Source of the DNA: an uncultured Eubacteriales bacterium
GTDB taxonomy: Bacteria; Bacillota; Clostridia; Oscillospirales; Acutalibacteraceae
Assembly: GCA_934457415.1 (NCBI GenBank)
Contig: CAKSHM010000012.1
Span: 1-40,862, forward strand
Direction of reading: 5' to 3'
Length of the DNA: 40,862 bases
Under the pieces are notes generated by a model. That model ran no database searches and was not told where the DNA came from. It was given only the letters and a program-made list of their open reading frames with translations. Every line of letters starts with the position of its first letter. The stretch's first letter is position 1. This document shows positions 24,799 through 32,171 of the stretch, piece by piece. The position numbers were made by a program, and so were the translations under genes.

Positions 24799-24856
24799 TT
24801 CATCACCCTTATAAAAATTATAACATTGCAAGCTTTTGTTTGACACCTGCAATAAT

Positions 24857-24872
24857 TTGACTTTAGAGTCAA
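24857..24872. promoter_or_regulatory. 16-bp palindrome upstream of the serine hydrolase gene
   Basis: TTGACT (24857-24862) and AGTCAA (24867-24872) form a symmetric site with a TTAG centre, about 60 nt upstream of the 24798 start. It is too short and lacks a T-run on the minus strand for a terminator, so an operator is the better reading. The 179-nt gap (24799-24977) also contains ATTATA as a possible -10 element. Confidence 0.35.
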
Positions 24873-24977
24873 TTTTTTTACCTTTTAATAATATTGAAAA
24901 GTTACATAACAGACAAGGTGAAAAATTTTATAAAGGTGCATTTAGACAATGAATTTTTTAGATGTCAGATTTTTTAT

Positions 24978-25928
24978 TCAGTCTGTTGCTTCATCTATTC
25001 CTTTAAGATAACCTATTGCAAACAGTCTGCCTAATGCGTCATATCCGCTGACACGGCTTTCCTCTCCTGCAAGGGTCGGAACATGGTCAACCCTGATCGG
25101 GATATTTTTTGCATTATCGGGGCAGTATTTTTTATAGAGACTTAAAGCCGCCGCCATATCAATTTCGCCGTTATCATGAAAGGTTTCTCTGAACTTGAAT
25201 TTATTTCCGCGCACATTTCTGAAATGAACAAAGAAAATTTTATCTTTAAGCTCGGAAATTGCGGTTTCTAAGTCCTCGCCCATAAGCTTATAGCAAGCCT
25301 GACAGAAGGTAACTCCTAAATTTTCGGAATTTACGCAGTTTATACCCTTTTTGATATTATCAAGGCTTGTAAAAATTCTCGGAACATTGCCTAAAGTATC
25401 AAGCGGCGGATCATCGGGATGAAGCGCTAATTTTATTCCGTATTTTTCGGCGTAGGGTATTGCAGCCTTAATAAAATAAATATAGTTTTCAAAAACCTGT
25501 TCCTTTGAAATTTTAAATCCGTCGGGTTTAAAGTCTTTAAGCGAAAATCCCGTGACTTTTGCTCCTCCGCGCTCTAAGAGAGAATCAGAGGTTCTCGTCC
25601 ACCCATAATGCACCATAAAGTTAAAGCAGACCGTATCAATTCCGACTTCTTTAAGATTTGACATAAGATGAATAAATTTTTCTATTGCTTCATCTCTTAA
25701 TCCGTCCCCTGATTTAATATGGTCGTGAAGCGAATTAGGAAGCGGCTCGACGATTTTAGGGGTAATTCCGTGAGAAATAAACCTGTCCGTTACCGCTTTA
25801 AGCTGAGAAAGGCTCGTTACATCAAAATCCCCCTCGGGAAGTCTTATAACCCCATGGGTTACGCCGCTTTGAACCGCAAGTTCCCAAGTTAAATCGGGAG
25901 TCGATAAAAAATAGTCCGTTAAAATCAT
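24978..25928 (-). CDS. uxuA: Mannonate dehydratase
   Basis: 316 residues, slightly short for UxuA (about 350). Recognisable blocks: CFNFMVHYGWTRTSDS, ALHPDDPPLD (metal-site His and Asp), GVTFCQACY, FVHFRNVRG, FRETFHDNGEIDM and RVDHVPTLAGE. It converts D-mannonate to 2-keto-3-deoxygluconate, usually in hexuronate catabolism. GAGG lies before the ATG. Here it is linked to GH78, GH38 and GH3 genes, which implies a substrate containing uronic acid or a mannonate-yielding step (inference). It is divergent from the AraC/GH38 unit. Confidence 0.85.
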   Translation of the reverse strand: MILTDYFLSTPDLTWELAVQSGVTHGVIRLPEGDFDVTSLSQLKAVTDRFISHGITPKIVEPLPNSLHDHIKSGDGLRDEAIEKFIHLMSNLKEVGIDTVCFNFMVHYGWTRTSDSLLERGGAKVTGFSLKDFKPDGFKISKEQVFENYIYFIKAAIPYAEKYGIKLALHPDDPPLDTLGNVPRIFTSLDNIKKGINCVNSENLGVTFCQACYKLMGEDLETAISELKDKIFFVHFRNVRGNKFKFRETFHDNGEIDMAAALSLYKKYCPDNAKNIPIRVDHVPTLAGEESRVSGYDALGRLFAIGYLKGIDEATD

Positions 25929-25969
25929 AAAAAAACCTCATATAGTTTATTTTTTTTGCAATATAGTTC

Positions 25970-25998
25970 TTGAAAAAATCATGAAAGTTTACTATACT
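25970..25998 (+). promoter_or_regulatory. Promoter of the AraC-GH38 unit
   Basis: TTGAAA (25970-25975), a 17-bp spacer and TATACT (25993-25998). The predicted start (about 26005) falls inside the 26001-26025 stem-loop. Confidence 0.7.
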
Positions 25999-26000
25999 GG

Positions 26001-26025
26001 TGTGACAGGACTCGAACCTGTCACA
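26001..26025. repeat. 9-bp stem-loop with a tRNA T-arm-like loop, copy 2
   Basis: TGTGACAGG (26001-26009) and CCTGTCACA (26017-26025) pair perfectly with loop ACTCGAA. On the minus strand the loop reads TTCGAGT, the T loop of a tRNA, flanked by ACAGG/CCTGT as a T stem. No D arm, anticodon arm or complete acceptor is present, so it is at most a tRNA fragment. Identical arms occur at 12741-12766. It sits at the predicted +1 of the promoter 25970-25998. Confidence 0.5.
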
Positions 26026-26143
26026 CTAAGTATAAAGGGTTACTTTAAGGTTTTCCTATACTATTTAATTTTTTTATTAAACTATTTTATTTTCGGGAGG
26101 TAATCTTACGGAGAACAGTTTTTTTACCGAAAATTCTCATACT

Positions 26144-26965
26144 TTGCTTTTTACCTGCTTTGACAGCAAAAAACAGCGAAAGACCGACTTGTTCAGAATT
26201 CACCACCACGCGGAACTGGAGCTTGGCTTTATCTGCTCGGGCGAGGGCGAATATCTTCTTGCCGAAAATAAATACAATGCTGTAAAAAACGACCTTTTTC
26301 TTGTAAGGCCCAATGAACAGCACTGCATTCCGACTATAAATACCGACGAGCTTATATCGTTCAATATTCACTTTTCGCCTTATTATCTTTGGAACATCTG
26401 CTCGGAATATATTCCGCTCGGAATTATAAAGACCCTTGTATGCCAAGTTCCCGTCACTCATCATTTCAGCGGCTTTGAAGATAAAATGCTTAATATAAAA
26501 AAACTTTGCGAAAATGCGGATAAAAACCGTTATGCGATTAAAATTTCAGTTCTTGAGCTTATGTGCGCTTTAGCTGTTGAAATCGGGAAAAGCACCGAAA
26601 ATTCATTAAACGGAAGCTTCACCGAGTTTCGGCATATTGATGATATTCAAAATACAATTTCCTTTATCAATTCCCACCTGACCGAAAAAATTACGCTTAA
26701 AGACATTGCTAAAAGCTCAAGAATGAGCATTTCGCATTTGTCCTCTGTTTTTAAAAGCTATACGGGCGTCACGCCTTATGAATATCTGCTTTTGCAAAGA
26801 GTAGATAAAGCGGCGGTAATGCTGAGACGAACAGATAAATCGGTTCTTGAGCTTTCAGAAGAATGCGGCTTCGGCAGTCTTGCAAACTTCAATAAAATTT
26901 TTAAAAATATTACATCTATGACCCCTGGTCTTTACAGAACCGTTAAAAACAAGGAGAAAATTTAA
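26144..26965 (+). CDS. AraC-family regulator of the GH38 gene (inferred)
   Basis: 273 residues from TTG at 26144, which has no ribosome site. A strong GGGAGG (26095-26100) lies 7 nt before an in-frame ACG at 26108, and the extra 12 residues (ENSFFTENSHT after the ACG) read naturally, so the real start may be ACG or a mutated ATG. The N-terminus looks like a cupin domain (HHHAELELGFICSGEGEYLL, KNDLFLVRPNEQHCI). C-terminal helix-turn-helix units are ITLKDIAKSSRMSISHLSSV and VLELSEECGFGSLANFNKIF. The stop codon is directly followed by the GH38 ATG, so it is co-transcribed and likely autoregulatory. Confidence 0.8.
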   Translation: MLFTCFDSKKQRKTDLFRIHHHAELELGFICSGEGEYLLAENKYNAVKNDLFLVRPNEQHCIPTINTDELISFNIHFSPYYLWNICSEYIPLGIIKTLVCQVPVTHHFSGFEDKMLNIKKLCENADKNRYAIKISVLELMCALAVEIGKSTENSLNGSFTEFRHIDDIQNTISFINSHLTEKITLKDIAKSSRMSISHLSSVFKSYTGVTPYEYLLLQRVDKAAVMLRRTDKSVLELSEECGFGSLANFNKIFKNITSMTPGLYRTVKNKEKI

Positions 26966-29900
26966 ATGAAAAATCTCGAAATCATTCCCCGTTCAATTAT
27001 AAAAAAGGGCAATTTAAGACGGGTTGATATTTTCGCCGAAACCGAAAAATCCGCACATTACACCTTAGAGGTTTTTGAAAATAAAAGCAAAATTCTGACA
27101 AAAGACTTTGCGCTCTCTTCGGGAAAAAGCTTTGCGTCTCTTTGGCTTGACCTTCCCAATTATGATTTTGATGCGGAATTTAAAATATTAGATAAAACCG
27201 GAAAAGAGCTTGCGCAAAAAAGCTTCAAATGTAAAAAGCCAAGGTATTGGACCCTTTATGTAATGGTTAGCTCACATACTGATATAGGGCTTCACAACTC
27301 GCAGTACATTCAAAGATATAACAGCGAAAAATTCACCGACATGGCAAAAAAGCTTTGCGATGAAACGCAAAGCCGCAAGGATGAAAGCAGGTACCGTTAT
27401 ATGATGGAGGGAAGCTGGTTTTTAAGCAACTATCTTTCCGACCGTGACAAAAAATCCTGCGATGAGCTTATAAACGATTATATTAACAAAGGCAAAATAG
27501 GAGTTTGCGCAGGAGTTGCAGGAAACCATACTCAGACCTTCGGCTTTGAGGAAATGTGCCGAAGCACCTACAGTAGGGCCTATCTTGAGGAGCAGGGTGT
27601 AAAATCAAAAACCATGACTATGATTGATAACAACGGCTTATCTTGGTCAATGGTCGGACCTTATTCGAATGCCGGAATAGAGAATATTATTTTTGCGCCG
27701 AATCAGTGGAATCCTCTGCCCTCAACCGTTTTTAAGCGAGATTGCGATATTATGAGCTATACTTGGAACACTGAGGCAGGAGGCGGCGGCTCAAGGATAG
27801 ATGTCCGCTACAATTCCGCCCTTCCGATGCTTTTTTACTGGCAGGGTAAGTTTAAAGAAAAGCTTCTTGTTTGGGCAAGCACGGCATATTTTAACGGCGG
27901 ACATAATTTCGGAATTGAACATGATGGCATTCCGATAATCGAAACCGAGGAAAGAATGGCAAAACAGCTTACCTTTATGGAGGAAAAATATCCTTATGAT
28001 TTATGGTTTTTTGCATGCTATACTGACGATCAGGAGCCGGCTTTAAATTTATGCGACAGGTTAAGCGAATGGAATGACACATACGATTATCCGAAGCTGA
28101 AAATAACCGGCAATCCCGACGAGCCCTTTGATAAAATCCGCGAAAAATACGGAAATGAAATTCCTGTTCTTAAGGGTGACATAACGGGAGGCTGGTATCA
28201 GCATCCGCTTTCTGCTGCTGAATTACTTACCGAAAAGCAAGAGGCTGACAGAAGACTAGCAAACGCCGAAAAAATCGCCTGCATAGCGTCCCTTGAAAAC
28301 AGCGGTTATAAATATCCATATCATGATTTCGGCAAAGCTTGGGCGGCTCTTATTATGAATGACGAGCATTCCTACGGCACAAGCGGTTATCAGGGCAGAC
28401 GGGTTTATGAAACATGGATGCAGCACCGAGACTGGATAGAAAAAGCGAGAAAAACAGCGGACAAAGAAACCGAAAATGCGTTAAAAGCGCTGTCAAATAA
28501 GCTTAAGAGTGATAAGGACGGTCTTCTGGTATTTAATCCTACAGCTTTTGAAAGAACGGAAAAATTAAGCTGTAACGGCGAATGCGTGGCTTCTCTTCCC
28601 GCTTTCGGATATAAAATTGTAGATAAAAACAGCTTTAAGAAGACAGATATAATAAAAACCGATTGTACCGAGCCGCCGACTATAGAAAACGAATTCTATA
28701 AAATAAAATTCAAGGGAAACGGCTCTTTAGAAGAGGTTTTCGACAAGCAGGCAAAAAGAAAGCTGAACAGCGGCAGTATAAACGAATTTATTTATACAAA
28801 TGACAATCACAAAAGCTTTTATTCTCCCTTAAAGGCTGAATTTTCGGTTGAAAAAGGAAAATATGAAACAACCGTGAAAATCAAAACCTCCGAAGATGTT
28901 TCAGGCGCCGAGCTTATTCAGACGGTAACATTGCCAAGCTTTGAAAAAAGAATTGATTTTGACAACCGCCTTAATCATGTCAGGGATATGATAAACACCG
29001 ACAGGTATAAACGGTATGCCTACTTTGCTTTCCCTTTTGACATTAAAAACTGCCGCAGATTTTGCGAGCTCGGCGGAAGCGAAGCTGAGTACGGTATTGA
29101 TATAACCGGTCACGGCACTGATGTTTACATGGCGGCTCATGAATACTGCTGTGCGGACGATATTTCAGGAGATTTCGGAATAGGTTTAATTCAGCTTGAC
29201 AGTCAACTTATTGAATTTGACAGAATTCATCCCGACAAAACCGATTTTAATAATTTAGGAAACGGTTCGGCTGTATATTCATATCTTGCAAATGACTGGC
29301 TCCAAATGCATGTCTCCGGCGGAAGCGCACTTAATTTCAGATTTCGTTATACCGTTACTTCCTACTGCTCGGACCATAAAAAGGCACGGCTTGACAAAAT
29401 GGCTGAAAGAACAGCAAATCCTGTTTTGACTATGCCTATTTATAAAAATCCAAACGGAAGCCTTAAAGAAACAAAAAACTATCTTAAAAGCGACGCGAGA
29501 TTTTTAGGGCTCAAGCCTGCAAAGAACTCCCGCGGACTTATAGCTCATTTTTTCTCCGAAGCGGGCTCCTCTGGAATTTCTACCGAACTTGGAAGCTTTT
29601 TACCCTCTACAATTGACGAACGCCCTACGGACTGTGAAAACAGCGGATTTTTTGCAATAAGGATCGGCGAAGATAATATCCGAATTCCTATTAAAGAAAA
29701 AGGAAAAACGGATGAGCTTGAAATCGGCGGTATAGAAACCGGACTTATAACCGAGCCGTGTGCCGCATGCGGAGAGGATTACGGAATGCTTTATCTTCTC
29801 TGGGGTAAATGCAAAAGCACAAAGCTGTCTCATTATGAGGTTTTCAGAAGTGAAACCGAGGAGTTCAGTGCGAACGAAAGTACATTTATCGCAAAAGTTA

Positions 29901-30043
29901 TGCCCGAAGAATTTACAGTCGGAAGATATATTGACAAGGGTCTTAAAACAAACACCCGATATTATTACCGTGTTGCGGCGGTTGACAAGGACGGTAAACG
30001 CGGTCCTTTAAGCCGTGAATTCAGCGCTCTTACAAAGGAATAA
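26966..30043 (+). CDS. GH38-like alpha-mannosidase with fibronectin-III-like tail
   Basis: 1025 residues. After an N-terminal ~95-residue beta region, the GH38 domain has the metal motif SSHTDIGLHNS (His104, Asp106) and the candidate nucleophile Asp221 in MIDNNGLSWS. Later TAYFNGGHNFGIEH and NDEHSYGTSGYQG match the family's middle and C-terminal blocks. The last ~90 residues (SHYEVFRSETEEF, GRYIDKGLKTNTRYYYRVAA) form a fibronectin-III-like module. GH38 enzymes cleave alpha-mannosides with retention using zinc (family knowledge). No signal peptide. It starts immediately after the AraC stop, with GGAG inside the AraC 3' end. The fibronectin-like tail on a cytosolic enzyme is unusual. Confidence 0.85.
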   Translation: MKNLEIIPRSIIKKGNLRRVDIFAETEKSAHYTLEVFENKSKILTKDFALSSGKSFASLWLDLPNYDFDAEFKILDKTGKELAQKSFKCKKPRYWTLYVMVSSHTDIGLHNSQYIQRYNSEKFTDMAKKLCDETQSRKDESRYRYMMEGSWFLSNYLSDRDKKSCDELINDYINKGKIGVCAGVAGNHTQTFGFEEMCRSTYSRAYLEEQGVKSKTMTMIDNNGLSWSMVGPYSNAGIENIIFAPNQWNPLPSTVFKRDCDIMSYTWNTEAGGGGSRIDVRYNSALPMLFYWQGKFKEKLLVWASTAYFNGGHNFGIEHDGIPIIETEERMAKQLTFMEEKYPYDLWFFACYTDDQEPALNLCDRLSEWNDTYDYPKLKITGNPDEPFDKIREKYGNEIPVLKGDITGGWYQHPLSAAELLTEKQEADRRLANAEKIACIASLENSGYKYPYHDFGKAWAALIMNDEHSYGTSGYQGRRVYETWMQHRDWIEKARKTADKETENALKALSNKLKSDKDGLLVFNPTAFERTEKLSCNGECVASLPAFGYKIVDKNSFKKTDIIKTDCTEPPTIENEFYKIKFKGNGSLEEVFDKQAKRKLNSGSINEFIYTNDNHKSFYSPLKAEFSVEKGKYETTVKIKTSEDVSGAELIQTVTLPSFEKRIDFDNRLNHVRDMINTDRYKRYAYFAFPFDIKNCRRFCELGGSEAEYGIDITGHGTDVYMAAHEYCCADDISGDFGIGLIQLDSQLIEFDRIHPDKTDFNNLGNGSAVYSYLANDWLQMHVSGGSALNFRFRYTVTSYCSDHKKARLDKMAERTANPVLTMPIYKNPNGSLKETKNYLKSDARFLGLKPAKNSRGLIAHFFSEAGSSGISTELGSFLPSTIDERPTDCENSGFFAIRIGEDNIRIPIKEKGKTDELEIGGIETGLITEPCAACGEDYGMLYLLWGKCKSTKLSHYEVFRSETEEFSANESTFIAKVMPEEFTVGRYIDKGLKTNTRYYYRVAAVDKDGKRGPLSREFSALTKE

Positions 30044-30050
30044 TTATAAT

Positions 30051-30091
30051 AAAACCTCACCTGCAAGTCTCAAAAACACAGATGAGGTTTT
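30051..30091 (+). terminator. Probable terminator of GH38
   Basis: AAAACCTCA (30051-30059) pairs with TGAGGTTTT (30083-30091) around a loop of about 23 nt, followed by TACATTTTTAA. The remaining convergent gap to the TetR stop (30092-30194) shows no other structure. Confidence 0.5.
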
Positions 30092-30194
30092 ACATTTTTA
30101 ACGTTTCAGGATATTTTTCAGGGCAATATTCTTTTATAGGCATAAAAGTTTGCTTTATCAGCGAAAAACGACATTGCTTATAATTTTAAAGCTC

Positions 30195-30764
30195 TTATTC
30201 AAAAGTCTCTGCGGATTTTCGAAACAGTGAAAGACTTCCTTTAACCACTCTGCTGACAAAGCGGATTATTATCTCTTTATCATACTTATCATAGCCCTCC
30301 ACTACAACATGCATCAAACCGTTTGAAAGATGGGTATACATCATTTCAAGCTCCGTCTCCCTTGCCATAGGCAGTTCCCTGCGCCAGTAATCAATACTGT
30401 TTTTCTTGGCAAGTTCAATCATTCGTTTAAGAACCGTAGAGCTTGTATTACCGAGAATCAAAACCCTGCATGCCTCCTGATTCTGATTGATCATATCATA
30501 AATAGCTTCAATGAGAGCCGTAACATCAAACGAATTGACATATCGAAGCGATTGCTCAAAGGCAATTATAAGCTCGTTTTCAATGCTCTCGAGCAATGCA
30601 AAGCAATCACTGTAATGGGCATAAAAGGTTGCCCTGTTCAGCTGCGCAAGTCCGCATACCTCTTTTACGGTAATTTTATTGACGGGTTTCTCTTTCAGCA
30701 GCTTTAAGAACGATTGCTTAAGCACCATCTGTGTATAACGCTTTCTTGCGTCGATTTTCTCCAT
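30195..30764 (-). CDS. TetR/AcrR-family transcriptional regulator
   Basis: 189 residues. The N-terminal helix-turn-helix (about 20-50) reads PVNKITVKEVCGLAQLNRAT, then FYAHYSD, a classical TetR opening. The C-terminal domain binds an unknown ligand. CGGAGG lies 9 nt before the ATG. It is divergent from the SDR gene and a near-palindrome over the SDR promoter is its likely operator. Repression of the SDR is the simplest model (inference). Confidence 0.85.
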   Translation of the reverse strand: MEKIDARKRYTQMVLKQSFLKLLKEKPVNKITVKEVCGLAQLNRATFYAHYSDCFALLESIENELIIAFEQSLRYVNSFDVTALIEAIYDMINQNQEACRVLILGNTSSTVLKRMIELAKKNSIDYWRRELPMARETELEMMYTHLSNGLMHVVVEGYDKYDKEIIIRFVSRVVKGSLSLFRKSAETFE

Positions 30765-30852
30765 TCAAAATTCCTCCGAAAAAAGTTTACAAAGTTTGGC
30801 AACACTTCTGAAGAAAACGTTGCTTTTCTTTCAGATAGGCTGCAAATGCCGA

Positions 30853-30881
30853 TTGATTTTATCTCTGTTATTAAGTATACT
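30853..30881 (+). promoter_or_regulatory. Promoter of the SDR gene
   Basis: TTGATT (30853-30858), a 17-bp spacer and TATACT (30876-30881). The predicted start is near 30888, with AAGGAGG before the ATG at 30936. Confidence 0.65.
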
Positions 30882-30884
30882 AAA
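30871..30884. promoter_or_regulatory. Near-palindrome TTAAGTATACTAAA, candidate TetR operator
   Basis: TTNAGTATACTNAA is symmetric about GTATAC except at one pair of positions. It covers the -10 of the SDR promoter, the usual place for a TetR operator. Confidence 0.45.
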
Positions 30885-30935
30885 CTTGTGAAAGATAGTC
30901 AACACTCATACAGCTATCTAAAGGAGGTTTTCTGA

Positions 30936-31952
30936 ATGTTTGAAAGATATTTGATTACCGGAGCCACCGGCTTTCTCGGACGGGCTGTCGTTGAGGAATT
31001 GATTCATCGCGATAACGTTCGGATAGTCGCTTTAGTGCTGCGCAACGATCCTTATATAGCTTTGCTGCCGAAAGAAATCCGTACAGTCATCGGCGATGTA
31101 TGTGCGGAAAACTCGCTTGAACAGTTTTTTGCGGGCGCCGACAACAAGACCTGTGTAATTCACTGTGCGGGTATTATCTCCGTTGCCGCCAGATCGGGTT
31201 CAAAACTTTATCAGGTCAATGTAGGCGGGACCTGTAATGTCATCCGGCAATGTATAAAACACCGTGTAGGGAAAATGATATATGTCAGTTCTGTCCATGC
31301 CATACCGGAAAAACCGAAGAATTGTGTAATTACGGAGGATTGCGAATTTTCTCCCGGACTTGTAGACGGCGATTATGCCAAAAGCAAAGCAATCACAACA
31401 CAACTGGTATTTGCCGCAGCGAAGCGAGGACTGAATGTCAGCATTGTTTTCCCTTCGGGAATCATAGGCCCGGGTGACATAATAGGCGGAAGCATGACAT
31501 CAATGGCAAAATCCTTTCTTGCGGGAAAGCTTCCGTTTGCCGTTCGAGGCGGATATGATTTTGTGGATGTAAGGGATGTGGCAAAAGGTATTTTGGCCTG
31601 CGCCGAAAACGGAGAGTCAGGCAAGGGCTATATTCTGTCCGGACATTACATCACAATTCGCAAAATGCTGCAGATTGTCAGGAAGGCTGCCAAACTGATT
31701 TATCGACCAATCTGTTTACCCTTGAAGCTTGCAAAGCTTGCGGCGCCGTACTGTGAGCGCCGGTGTCTTAAAGAGAAAAAACCGCTTTTCTTCACACCTT
31801 ATTCCATTGCAGTCCTTGGCTCAAACGGAAAGTTTACCCATTCCGCCGCGTCAAACCGTTTTGCATATCGTCCGCGTCCGATTGAGGAGACTTTGCGGGA
31901 TATGACGGCATGGCTTATCAGGCAGAGATCTGCAGCCGGTGTTGCACTTTAA
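30936..31952 (+). CDS. Extended SDR / NAD-dependent epimerase-reductase-like protein
   Basis: 338 residues. The nucleotide-binding loop is TGATGFLG (8-15), followed by GDVCAEN. The catalytic YxxxK is YAKSK (Tyr147, Lys151), and Ser119 is in the expected place (YVSSVHA). It resembles the dihydroflavonol-reductase/sugar-epimerase-like branch; the C-terminal half binds an unknown substrate. AAGGAGG lies 8 nt before the ATG. It is single, under probable TetR control, and closed by a long palindrome. Confidence 0.85.
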   Translation: MFERYLITGATGFLGRAVVEELIHRDNVRIVALVLRNDPYIALLPKEIRTVIGDVCAENSLEQFFAGADNKTCVIHCAGIISVAARSGSKLYQVNVGGTCNVIRQCIKHRVGKMIYVSSVHAIPEKPKNCVITEDCEFSPGLVDGDYAKSKAITTQLVFAAAKRGLNVSIVFPSGIIGPGDIIGGSMTSMAKSFLAGKLPFAVRGGYDFVDVRDVAKGILACAENGESGKGYILSGHYITIRKMLQIVRKAAKLIYRPICLPLKLAKLAAPYCERRCLKEKKPLFFTPYSIAVLGSNGKFTHSAASNRFAYRPRPIEETLRDMTAWLIRQRSAAGVAL

Positions 31953-31970
31953 TTTCTCGTAAAACTATAT

Positions 31971-32008
31971 ACAAAACGGAGCGGGCAGCGCTGCCCGCTC
32001 CGTTTTGT
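31971..32008. terminator. 38-bp perfect palindrome after the SDR gene
   Basis: Arms of 19 bp (31971-31989 and 31990-32008, ACAAAACGGAGCGGGCAGC and its complement) meet without a spacer. GC-rich in the middle with A4 and T4 at the outer ends, so it can terminate both the SDR and the opposing lipoprotein gene. The rest of the 32009-32171 gap has only a 13-bp TATGTA/TACATA repeat at 32139-32151. Confidence 0.75.
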
Positions 32009-32171
32009 ATTTCCCTGTAAACATAATAAAAATTATCTTTCTTGCTGCGACTTTCATCTGCTGCTGAAATATAATAAATTTGCTTCTCCGGTTTTCGTGT
32101 ATGAAATGTGACACAAGCAACGCTGTGCCTATATTTTTTATGTATTACATAATACCGAATAAGCAGGCGGA

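Noticed and set aside
24857..24872. TTGACT/AGTCAA as a terminator
   Set aside because: No T-run follows it on the minus strand, on which the nearby genes run, and the stem is too short.
26001..26075. Complete tRNA gene on the minus strand
   Set aside because: Only a T-arm-like part is present. No D arm, anticodon stem or 5' acceptor half can be found.
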